Below are positions 1 to 6,544 of a DNA stretch of 13,633 bases, piece by piece. The translations under genes and the position numbers were made by a program. The notes under the pieces are model-generated. The model was not told where the DNA came from. It made no database searches and worked only from the letters and a program-made list of their open reading frames with translations. Source of the DNA: Gammaproteobacteria bacterium (lineage in GTDB: Bacteria > Pseudomonadota > Gammaproteobacteria > Steroidobacterales > Steroidobacteraceae); contig RFTM01000011.1 of the NCBI GenBank assembly GCA_009923475.1, positions 1-13,633 on the forward strand. Reading direction: 5' to 3'. Positions within the stretch are counted from its first letter, which is position 1. Each line of letters opens with the position of its first letter.

Positions 1-984
1 CTGCTCGGCGCGCTGGCGCTGGAGGCCCGCGGCCAGGGTTTCGGGCGCCTGGCCTGGCCGGTGATGGGCGCCGCGGCCCTGTCACTGACCGTGGAGGTGG
101 CGCAGCACGCGCTGCCGCCGCGCGACCCCGCCCTCTCCGACTGGGTGTTCAACACCGTCAGCGCTGCCTTCGGCGCGGTGCTCGCCATCGGCTGGCGGGC
201 CCTGCCCCGCAGCCGGTTCACGCCGGCGCGGGATCCTGCAGGCGGCCGCGGCGGGATCGAAGCCGGCCCGGCGCTCGGCGTGTTGGCGGCCCTCTGGGTG
301 GCCGCGCATCTGGCCCCTTTCGTGCCGCGCCTGCGGCCCGGGCGGGTGAGCGCCGCGCTCGAAGCGAGCCTCGCCCTCGACCTTTCACCGAGCCGGGTGC
401 TGTCCTGGATCGCCTGCTACCTCGTGCTCGCCGCCGGCCTGCGCGCGGCGACGCGTTGGGGCGCGTTCTGGAGCGTGCTGCTCACCGTGACCTTGGCGTC
501 GCTCGGGCTGCGCCTGTTGTTCGTCGGTCAAAGGCTCTCTCCCGACGAGGTGCTGGGCGCCCTGGTCGCCCTGCCGATGGTGGCGCTGCTCGGCATCGGT
601 CGCCTGCGCTGGGATCCGACGCCGGTGTTCCGCGCCACCTGCATCGCGGTCCTCGCCGCGGGTCTTTGGCCCGCCGTCGGGACGGCCCCGGGCGCGACCG
701 ATATGGCCTGGCTGCCGTTCGCAGAGCTCGCCGGCGCGGCGTCCGATCCGGGATCGCTGCCGGCGATCGAGCGGCTGTTCCTGGGCATCGGCCTCGCCTG
801 GCTTGCCTGGGGCAGCCGCACCCGACGGCTGACCCCGCTGCTGATCGCGTTCCTGGTCGCGGCCGCGGTCGAGTTCCTGCAACAATGGATACCGGGCCGC
901 CTGCCCGACACCACCGACCTGGCGGCGCTGCTGATCGGCGCCGCGTTGGTGCAGGCCGTGCCCGCACCCCTGCGCCGTCCCTGA
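1..984 (+). CDS. VanZ-like membrane protein, duplicated VanZ motif (5' end cut)
   Basis: The frame is open from base 1, so the true start lies upstream. A GTG at 61 is internal to conserved sequence and is not preferred. The visible 327 codons encode many hydrophobic segments, so this is an integral membrane protein. Two segments match the VanZ signature (Glu-x-x-Gln, then Pro-x-Arg, then an Asp/Asn helix): VEVAQHALPPRDPALSDW at bases 91-144, and EFLQQWIPGRLPDTTDLAAL near the C-terminus at 871-930. VanZ-family proteins are membrane proteins of mostly unknown biochemical role; the founder gives low-level teicoplanin resistance. Having both an N- and a C-terminal copy suggests an internal duplication or fusion. 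The next gene starts 20 bases after the stop, behind a good ribosome binding site, so the two are probably co-transcribed. Family assignment is fairly secure; function is unknown. Confidence 0.8.
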   Translation: MLGALALEARGQGFGRLAWPVMGAAALSLTVEVAQHALPPRDPALSDWVFNTVSAAFGAVLAIGWRALPRSRFTPARDPAGGRGGIEAGPALGVLAALWVAAHLAPFVPRLRPGRVSAALEASLALDLSPSRVLSWIACYLVLAAGLRAATRWGAFWSVLLTVTLASLGLRLLFVGQRLSPDEVLGALVALPMVALLGIGRLRWDPTPVFRATCIAVLAAGLWPAVGTAPGATDMAWLPFAELAGAASDPGSLPAIERLFLGIGLAWLAWGSRTRRLTPLLIAFLVAAAVEFLQQWIPGRLPDTTDLAALLIGAALVQAVPAPLRRP

Positions 985-990
985 GACCTC

Positions 991-996
991 AAGGAG
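991..996 (+). promoter_or_regulatory. Shine-Dalgarno site for the DUF1475-like gene
   Basis: AAGGAG lies 8 bases before the ATG at 1005. It is the strongest ribosome binding site in the + strand block and supports that start over any in-frame codon inside the VanZ-like gene. Confidence 0.7.
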
Positions 997-1004
997 ACAC
1001 CGTC

Positions 1005-1349
1005 ATGGACAAGACCGTGCTGCGCTGCCTGTTCGGCGCCATCCTGCTCTCGCTGCTCGCGTTCACCACCTTCGCCAGCCTGCAGCAGTCCGTGCTCGAC
1101 TGGCAGGGCCTCGTGCGCCGCCCGGACAACTGGTGGACCATCGCGACGCTGATGGATGCCTATTACGGCTTCATCACCTTCTATGTCTGGGTGTTCTGGA
1201 AGGAGCGACGCGCCCTGGCGCGCGCCGCCTGGTTCGTCGCCATCATGCTGCTCGGCAACATGGCGATGGCCGCCTATGTGCTGCGCGAGCTGTCGCGGCT
1301 CGCGCCGGACGAGCCGGCATCCGCGATCCTGACCAAGCGCCATGGTTGA
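1005..1349 (+). CDS. DUF1475-like small membrane protein
   Basis: A 114-aa protein with three hydrophobic segments, at about residues 8-26, 43-64 and 72-91, and the motif LMDAYYGFITFYVWVFWKER in the middle one. The small Trp/Tyr-rich helix and the position beside a CFA-type methyltransferase resemble bacterial DUF1475 proteins, which I recall from gene neighbourhoods with cyclopropane synthases, DUF1365 and DUF2062 genes. The start at 1005 is fixed by AAGGAG at 991-996. Its end overlaps the next gene by 8 bases, so translation is likely coupled. No catalytic residues are evident and the function is unknown. The family name is from memory of sequence style and is less certain than the membrane topology. 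Confidence 0.7.
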   Translation: MDKTVLRCLFGAILLSLLAFTTFASLQQSVLDWQGLVRRPDNWWTIATLMDAYYGFITFYVWVFWKERRALARAAWFVAIMLLGNMAMAAYVLRELSRLAPDEPASAILTKRHG

Positions 1350-1821
1350 GTTCCTGCGCCGCCGTCTCGTCGAGCCGGTCCTGGCGCTGCTGCGCCAAGG
1401 CTTGGCGCCGCGCGAACTCGCGCTGTGCCTCGCGCTCGGCACGGGCATCGGCCTGTTCCCGGTGCTCGGCGTGTCGACCCCCCTGCTGGCCGCGATCGCG
1501 CTGCTGCGGCGCCTGAACCTCGCGGCCATCCAGCTCGTCAACTACCTCATCTACCCGCTGCAGTTGCTGCTCATCATCCCCTTCGTGCGGCTCGGCGAGG
1601 CCCTGACCGGCGCCGCGCCGCAGCCGCTGACCCTCTCCGCCGGGCTCGAGATGATGTCGCAGGGCGCATGGCAGGCCGTCGTGACGCTCTGGGACGCCAT
1701 CGTCCACGCCGCGCTCGGCTGGGCGCTGATCGGCCCGGCCGGCATCTACGTGATGTATCGTCTGCTCGAACCAGTCCTGCGGCGGGCCTCGCAGAAGCTG
1801 ACCTCCGGGGACGCGCCATGA
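1342..1821 (+). CDS. DUF2062 domain membrane protein
   Basis: A 159-aa protein. Residues 24-33 carry the small-residue pattern PRELALCLAL, followed by GTGIGLFPVLGVSTPLL (residues 33-49), typical of DUF2062, in which an Ala/Gly-rich first helix ends in a Pro-containing loop. A second hydrophobic stretch covers about residues 60-80 (NYLIYPLQLLLIIPFVRLGE), and a third lies near residues 120-145. The family's role is unknown; members often sit beside glycosyltransferase, lipid or competence-type genes. The ATG at 1342 overlaps the end of the DUF1475-like gene by 8 bases, and its TGA overlaps the next ATG (ATGA at 1818-1821). These overlaps argue that all three are one transcription unit and that the proteins are needed in similar amounts. 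Confidence 0.8.
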   Translation: MVEFLRRRLVEPVLALLRQGLAPRELALCLALGTGIGLFPVLGVSTPLLAAIALLRRLNLAAIQLVNYLIYPLQLLLIIPFVRLGEALTGAAPQPLTLSAGLEMMSQGAWQAVVTLWDAIVHAALGWALIGPAGIYVMYRLLEPVLRRASQKLTSGDAP

Positions 1822-2903
1822 CCGAAGCCACCAAGACCGGCGACCCAAGCCCCTCCCTCGCGATGCGCCTGCTCGAGTCCGACCGGGTGCCCGACTGGCT
1901 CATCCGCCGCCGCATCCGCGCGCTGCTCGCGCAGCGCCTCGCCGAGGAGGACAAGGGCGGCCCCGAGGCGCAGCAGGCCCACCTGATGACGATGGTGCGG
2001 CGGCTGCGCGAGAGCCCCATCGCGATCCACACCGACGCCGCCAACGCGCAGCACTACGAGGTGCCGACCGCCTTCTACCTCAAGGCGCTCGGCCCGCACC
2101 TCAAGTATTCCAGCTGCTTCTACGACGACTTCGACGTGTCGCGCGCGGCCGCCGGCCTCGGCGCCGCCGAAGCGCGCATGCTCGCGCTCACCTGCGAGCG
2201 CGCGCGGCTGCGCGACGGCGATCGCATCCTCGAGCTCGGCTGCGGCTGGGGATCGCTGTCGTTGTGGATGGCGGAGCATTACCCGGCCTCGCGCATCACG
2301 GCGGTCTCCAACTCGCGCACCCAGAAGGCCTTCATCGACGCGCGCGCCGCGGAACGCGGGCTCAAGAACCTCGAGATCGTCACCCGCGACGCCAACCAGC
2401 TCGAGTTCGACGCCGGCACGCGCTTCGACCGCGTGGTGTCGGTGGAGATGTTCGAGCACATGCGCAACTACGAGACGCTGCTCGGGCGCATCGCCGGATG
2501 GATGGCGCCGGGCGCGACGCTGTTCGTGCACATCTTCACGCACCATCGCTACGCCTACACCTTCGAGGTGCGCGACGAGAGCGACTGGATGGCGCGGTAC
2601 TTCTTCACCGGCGGCATCATGCCGAGCGACGACCTGCTGCATTACTTCCAGCGCGACCTGCGGCTGGTCGACCACTGGCAGGTCGACGGGCGCCACTACC
2701 AGCTCACCTCCGAGGCCTGGCTGCAGAACATGGACGCGCAGCGCGCCTCGCTGATGCCGGTGCTGGCCGAGGCCTACGGCGCCGACCAGGCGTTGCGCTG
2801 GTGGGTCTATTGGCGTGTATTCTTCATGTCCTGCGCAGAACTCTTCGGCTACCGGGGCGGACGCGAATGGATCGTCTCGCACTATCTCTTCGAGCGGCGC
2901 TGA
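1818..2903 (+). CDS. CFA synthase / coclaurine N-methyltransferase-like SAM methyltransferase
   Basis: A 361-aa class I SAM-dependent methyltransferase of the cyclopropane-fatty-acyl-phospholipid synthase superfamily. The lead HYEVPTAFY is at residues 79-87 and LKYSSCFY at 95-102. SAM motif I, ILELGCGWGSLSLWMAEHYP, is at 137-156, followed by VSNSRTQKAFID, SVEMFEHMRNY (208-218) and DWMARYFFTGG (256-266). Bacterial CFA synthases add a SAM methylene to unsaturated lipid chains, using a Glu and a His in the EMFEH and later LLH/FVH regions; both are present here (Glu213, His238). Motif wording (VSNSRTQK, EMFEHMRNY, ARYFFTGG) is closer to the plant coclaurine N-methyltransferase-like branch, so the substrate may not be a phospholipid double bond. 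The start is set by the ATGA overlap at 1818. Substrate unproven. Confidence 0.87.
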   Translation: MTEATKTGDPSPSLAMRLLESDRVPDWLIRRRIRALLAQRLAEEDKGGPEAQQAHLMTMVRRLRESPIAIHTDAANAQHYEVPTAFYLKALGPHLKYSSCFYDDFDVSRAAAGLGAAEARMLALTCERARLRDGDRILELGCGWGSLSLWMAEHYPASRITAVSNSRTQKAFIDARAAERGLKNLEIVTRDANQLEFDAGTRFDRVVSVEMFEHMRNYETLLGRIAGWMAPGATLFVHIFTHHRYAYTFEVRDESDWMARYFFTGGIMPSDDLLHYFQRDLRLVDHWQVDGRHYQLTSEAWLQNMDAQRASLMPVLAEAYGADQALRWWVYWRVFFMSCAELFGYRGGREWIVSHYLFERR

Positions 2904-4318
2904 TCCTGCTGGCGGTGTCGGCCTGCGGGCCGGTCGCCGCGCAACCGGCGGACGAGCGCGTGGCCGAGCACGCCCGGTTGCGCGAGGCCTTGACGGCCGG
3001 CCGCCTCGAAGAGGCCGCGGCCCACGCCGCGACGGTGGTGTCGCTCACCGAGGCCCGTTTCGGCGCCGCCTCGCGCGAGCTCGTCAATCCGCTCACCAAC
3101 GCCGGCACCGTCGCGTTCCGCCGCGGCGACCTGGCCGCGGCCGAGGCCGCCTACAAGCGCGCCGTGACGCTCATCGACGGCAAGGTCGCCGGTGCCGACC
3201 GCGACCTCATGCGGCCGCTCACGGGCCTCGGCGAGACCTGGCTCGCGGCAGGCAGGCCGGCTGATGCGGTCGTCGCGCTGAAGCGCGCCGTCGACCTGTC
3301 GCGCAACCTCGACGGTCTCTACAACATCGCCCAGCTCGACATCGTCGACCCGCTGATCGAGGGCTACACTGCGATCGGCGCGGTCGCCGAAGCCGACCGT
3401 GAACACCAGTTCGCGTTCCGCGTGGCCGAGAGCGCGTACGGCAAGGAAGATCCGCGGCTGCTCGACCCTCTCGACCGGCTCGCACGCTGGCATGAGTCGC
3501 AGCTGCGCTTCGGCACCGCGCGCGGCCTGCATGCCCGCGCGCTGCAGATCGCCGAGAAAGGCGCGAAGACCACCCCGGTCACGGGGGTGCCGGCGCTGCG
3601 CGGCCTGTCGCGCACCTGGCTGGGCGAGGCGCTGTACGGGCCCGAGACGCCCGAGACCGGCACGCCGGAGATGACGACCGGCGACAACGAGCTCTTCAGC
3701 AACGTGCAGGGCGGCGGACGCCTCAACCCCGACGGCGAGCGGGTGCTGCGCTTCGCGGTCGACGTGCTCCGCGCCGCCCAGCCCGTCGACCAGGCGACGC
3801 TCGGCGAGACGCTGGTCCAGCTCGGCGATTGGCGGCTGCTCGCCGGCAACCAGGGCAGGGCCGAGGCCGCGTACGCCGAGGCCTGGAAGGCCCTGGTCGC
3901 CGCCGGCGCCGGCAAGAAAGGCCTGCTCGAGCAGCCGCGCCAGCTCTTCTATCGTCCGCCGCCGTCATCCGCCGCGAGGCTGGCGCCCGCCGACGCGTCC
4001 CAGTACGTGGCGCGCGATGTCGAACTGCGGCTGCGCGTCGGCCGCGACGGCAAGGTGCTCGATGCGCGCCTGCCTGACGGTACCGAACCGGACGCCGTGC
4101 AGCGGTCGGTGATGTTCGCGGCGCGCAAGGCGCGCTATGCACCGCGCGTCGAGGCCGGCGTGCCGACCGAGACCGACGACCTGCCGCTCCGCGAGCGGAT
4201 GTTGATCAAAGCACCGCAGCAGGCACCGCCCAGGCCACGCCGCCGCGGGTCTCCTCGTGGCGGTAGTTGCGCTGCTCGGCGGGCAGCACCAGGCCGACCT
4301 TGGCCGGGACCTGCGTGA
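2867..4318 (+). CDS. Exported TPR protein with TonB-C-like C-terminal domain
   Basis: A 483-aa protein. It starts with a signal sequence (MDRLALSLRAALILLAVSAC) in which VSAC at 17-20 could be a lipobox; cleavage after VAA at 23-25 is an alternative. Helical TPR-like repeats fill about residues 30-235 and 300-355, with phrases such as GDLAAAEAAYKRAV and GRPADAVVALKRAV. Residues 381-458 (VARDVELRLRVGRDGKVLDA and onward to KARYAP) look like the TonB C-terminal/energy-transducer fold often found at the end of TPR proteins. The last 25 or so residues are low-complexity (Pro/Arg/Gly) and run antisense to the lipoprotein gene, so they may be read-through extension with no function. The gene starts 37 bases inside the end of the methyltransferase gene. 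It is probably a periplasmic or outer-membrane scaffold; its partner is unknown. Confidence 0.75.
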   Translation: MDRLALSLRAALILLAVSACGPVAAQPADERVAEHARLREALTAGRLEEAAAHAATVVSLTEARFGAASRELVNPLTNAGTVAFRRGDLAAAEAAYKRAVTLIDGKVAGADRDLMRPLTGLGETWLAAGRPADAVVALKRAVDLSRNLDGLYNIAQLDIVDPLIEGYTAIGAVAEADREHQFAFRVAESAYGKEDPRLLDPLDRLARWHESQLRFGTARGLHARALQIAEKGAKTTPVTGVPALRGLSRTWLGEALYGPETPETGTPEMTTGDNELFSNVQGGGRLNPDGERVLRFAVDVLRAAQPVDQATLGETLVQLGDWRLLAGNQGRAEAAYAEAWKALVAAGAGKKGLLEQPRQLFYRPPPSSAARLAPADASQYVARDVELRLRVGRDGKVLDARLPDGTEPDAVQRSVMFAARKARYAPRVEAGVPTETDDLPLRERMLIKAPQQAPPRPRRRGSPRGGSCAARRAAPGRPWPGPA

Positions 4319-4421
4319 TGAGCGGCTGCGGGAACACCGGGCGCGGCTCGATCTGCACGGTGCCGCAGCCGCCGAGCAGGACAGCCATGCCTAAAGCCGC
4401 GGTCAGTCGCCCCCGACGCAT
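4206..4421 (-). CDS. Short lipoprotein, apparently truncated
   Basis: A 71-aa product. Start chosen at 4421 (ATG) because it follows a GGGAGGGG ribosome site by 7 bases and opens a perfect lipoprotein signal: MRRGRLTAALGMAVLLGGC, lipobox LGGC at residues 16-19. A longer frame from 4457 would add 12 residues and spoil the signal. After the anchor comes a Pro-rich stretch, then VGLVLPAEQRNYRHEETRGG. From memory this resembles the first part of a longer proteobacterial lipoprotein family (about 200 aa) with an RNY.HEE segment followed by more domain; here the frame stops about 8 residues later, and neither other frame continues it. Its 3' 113 bases overlap the TPR gene convergently. It overlaps the VWA gene upstream by 19 bases. 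It may be a decayed remnant or a genuine mini-lipoprotein. Confidence 0.65.
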   Translation of the reverse strand: MRRGRLTAALGMAVLLGGCGTVQIEPRPVFPQPLITQVPAKVGLVLPAEQRNYRHEETRGGVAWAVPAAVL

Positions 4422-5440
4422 CGATCGACCCCTCCCACGCTGACGCGGATCAGGCACTGGTCGGTCTGGGTGAGCCCGACGAAGGTGCCGTCATTGCGCT
4501 CGCTCACGATGCGCATCAGAGCCGAAAAGCGCGGGTTTGTAAACGGCACCTTCGGGAAGCCGATGCCGTGGATGCGCACCCGCTTGCGGCCGCCCTGGTC
4601 CGGCCGGTTGAGCCGGTCGATGGCATCGACCGCGCCCTGGATGCTCTCGCCGTTGAAGTCGTCGCCGAGCACGTAGATGCTGATGCGGCGGTCCGCCGAC
4701 CAATAATTGGCGATCGCCGCCTCGATGCCGTCCTCCGGGCTCGAGTCGCTGAACGCCTGCCAGTCCCGCACCCGCATCACGATGTCGTCGCGCAGCTGCC
4801 GCGAGTCGGTGAGCCAGCGGCCCCGCGTGCCGCGGAACAGTTCGCGGCCGTTGTCGTCGACGATCTGCAGGCCCTTCAGCTTCGGGTAGATGTCGAGGAT
4901 CTCGCGCATCACCTTGACCACCGTCTCGCGGTGCACGTCCATGCTGCCGGAGGTGTCGACGAGGAAGATCACGTAGTCGCTGTCGACCGGGATGCCGCCC
5001 ACCGCCGCGGTGGAGACGCGTCGACGGGTGCGCGCCGCCGACTGCAGCTTCTCGTTCTCCTGCATCAGGTCCTGGTAGGCCGACAGCAGCTCGTTCTCGA
5101 CGATGTTGCTGACGGCGGCCTCCTGCCGCGAGGCCGCGAACTGTCCGCGCACGCTGCTCATCTCGCCGGCCGCGCGCGCGAGGTTCAGGCGCTCGCGCTG
5201 CAGCAGGTCGACGCGGCCCTTGAGCTCGCGCTCGAGCCGGTCGCTGTCGCCCCGGATGGTGTACAGCTCGGCCTGCAGCCGCTTGATCTGGCCCTCGAGG
5301 TCCTCGCGCGAACGCTCGATGACGAGCGGCTGGCCGAACTCGGACAGCACCAGCAGCAGGATGATCGCGCCGAAGCCGCAGCAGATCACGTCCAGGAAGG
5401 ACAGGCTGAAGACCTCTGCCTCGCGGCGTCGCAATGCCAT
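4403..5440 (-). CDS. Membrane-anchored coiled-coil VWA protein (second of pair)
   Basis: A 345-aa protein. A short basic N-terminus precedes one TM helix at about residues 11-33 (FSLSFLDVICCGFGA, then IILLLVLS) carrying Asp17. A heptad-rich Glu/Arg/Leu coiled coil spans about 38-135, and a von Willebrand A domain about 154-335. The metal-site motif DTSGS is at 162-166, with a later GDD that could supply the third metal ligand; the Thr of the classical site is not obvious. The N-terminal helix resembles ExbD/TolR/MotB helices (compare ExbD FIDVMLVLLIIF), so the protein may be a B-type partner of the MotA/TolQ/ExbB subunit in this operon, with a VWA head in the periplasm. It starts 9 bases after its paralogue. 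Helix and VWA calls are firm; the partner role is inferred. Confidence 0.87.
   Translation of the reverse strand: MALRRREAEVFSLSFLDVICCGFGAIILLLVLSEFGQPLVIERSREDLEGQIKRLQAELYTIRGDSDRLERELKGRVDLLQRERLNLARAAGEMSSVRGQFAASRQEAAVSNIVENELLSAYQDLMQENEKLQSAARTRRRVSTAAVGGIPVDSDYVIFLVDTSGSMDVHRETVVKVMREILDIYPKLKGLQIVDDNGRELFRGTRGRWLTDSRQLRDDIVMRVRDWQAFSDSSPEDGIEAAIANYWSADRRISIYVLGDDFNGESIQGAVDAIDRLNRPDQGGRKRVRIHGIGFPKVPFTNPRFSALMRIVSERNDGTFVGLTQTDQCLIRVSVGGVDRCVGGD
4429..4436 (-). promoter_or_regulatory. Shine-Dalgarno site for the short lipoprotein
   Basis: GGGAGGGG on the minus strand, 7 bases ahead of the ATG at 4421. It lies inside the 3' end of the VWA gene and is what fixes the lipoprotein start. 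Confidence 0.65.
5366..5416 (-). repeat. 51-bp direct repeat, copy A (in second VWA gene)
   Basis: Identical base for base to 6476-6526, and extendable to 59 bases with one mismatch (5358-5416). It encodes the conserved membrane segment EVFSLSFLDVICCGFGA in both genes, in the same frame and 1110 bases apart. All 17 codons are the same, including free third positions. Confidence 0.95.
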
Positions 5441-5449
5441 GGCGGCGCC

Positions 5450-6544
5450 TCAGGGCCAGTCCGGCGACGGGATCACGAACGACCCCTTGGTGCGCAGCGC
5501 GAGCCCCCAGAACCGGTGCGGGCCCGGCACCTCGCCTTTCATGGGCAGCAGCACGACGTCGATGGGTGTCTTGGGGTCGACGCCGCGCACCGCCTCGTCG
5601 AACAGCCGCGCGCGTTCGCCGACGTCGATGTAGCGGCGCAGCGCCGGCGGCGTCGCGCCCTGCGTCGGCAGCCCGTCGGTCAGCAGGATGACCTGGTCGG
5701 GGGCTTGCCGGAACGCGCTGCGCGAACGCAGCGCGTTGATGAGGCTGGTGCCGCCCTGCGGCAGCAGCGCGTCGATCGCGCCCGCGAGCTGCTTGCGCCG
5801 CGCCTCGTCGCCCGACTGCAGCCATTCGCCGCCGGTGCCCTCGAGCAGCGGCGCCGCGGTCTCGTTGAAGCCGTAGACCTGGTACTGCCGGCCCGACGGC
5901 ATCTCGTCGACGATCCAGCGCGTGATGTCGACGGCGCGCCGCCACTTCGGCGCGTTGCGCCGCGCCTGCTCGCCCGAGTTCCGCAGGCGGATGATCTGCA
6001 CCAGGTCCTCGTCGAGCATGCTCGACGAACGGTCGACGAGCACGAGGATGCGCTTGCCCCGCAGCGAGAGGCCGGTGAGGTAGCGGCGGCTGGCGAGCGA
6101 CCGGCCGCTACCGGTCAGTTCGCCGCGCGGCGTGTCGACCTTCGCGCTCGCCTCGAGCCGCCGCGCGCTCTCCTCCAGCGCCCGGACGTCGGCCTTCAGC
6201 TTCTCGATGCGCTCGCGCTTGGCGAGGGTGCTGGCGTCGTAGATCGAGGCCTCTTCCCGCCGCTGCTGCAGCTCCTCGATCAGCCGCGTGGCGCGCGACG
6301 CGGCGGACACCGTCTCGCTGTCGGTGCGCTGCAGCGCATTGCGCAGCAGCACGAGGTTCTTGGCGCCGCGCACCACCTCTTCCTCCAGCTTGGACACCTG
6401 CGCCGAGAGGTCCTCGGCGCGGCGCGTCCGCTCGATGCCGCTCTGCGCGCTGATGATGGTGTAGAAGAGGATGACCGCGCCGAAGCCGCAGCAGATCACG
6501 TCCAGGAAGGACAGGCTGAAGACCTCGACGTTGCGGCGCTTCAT
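5450..6544 (-). CDS. Membrane-anchored coiled-coil VWA protein (first of pair)
   Basis: A 364-aa paralogue of the next gene with the same plan. TM helix at about residues 8-32 (FSLSFLDVICCGFGA, then VILFYTI) with Asp15; a coiled coil about 38-135 rich in Arg/Glu; and a VWA domain about 163-350. The metal-ion site looks complete: DRSSS at 171-175, a Thr in QGGTSL, and Asp in LLTDGLPTQG. A Ca/Mg-dependent adhesive interaction is therefore plausible, for instance with its paralogue or a surface ligand. ATG 6544 overlaps the TGA of the Hsp70/FHA gene by one base (TGATG), so translation is coupled. Compared with the second VWA protein the metal site is more canonical, suggesting the pair is functionally asymmetric. 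The role as the B subunit of a stator is inferred from the helix only. Confidence 0.87.
   Translation of the reverse strand: MKRRNVEVFSLSFLDVICCGFGAVILFYTIISAQSGIERTRRAEDLSAQVSKLEEEVVRGAKNLVLLRNALQRTDSETVSAASRATRLIEELQQRREEASIYDASTLAKRERIEKLKADVRALEESARRLEASAKVDTPRGELTGSGRSLASRRYLTGLSLRGKRILVLVDRSSSMLDEDLVQIIRLRNSGEQARRNAPKWRRAVDITRWIVDEMPSGRQYQVYGFNETAAPLLEGTGGEWLQSGDEARRKQLAGAIDALLPQGGTSLINALRSRSAFRQAPDQVILLTDGLPTQGATPPALRRYIDVGERARLFDEAVRGVDPKTPIDVVLLPMKGEVPGPHRFWGLALRTKGSFVIPSPDWP
6476..6526 (-). repeat. 51-bp direct repeat, copy B (in first VWA gene)
   Basis: Partner of 5366-5416 and identical over 51 bases; it encodes the TM segment of the first VWA protein. Recombination between the copies would remove 1110 bases (370 codons) and leave a single in-frame VWA gene. 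Confidence 0.95.
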
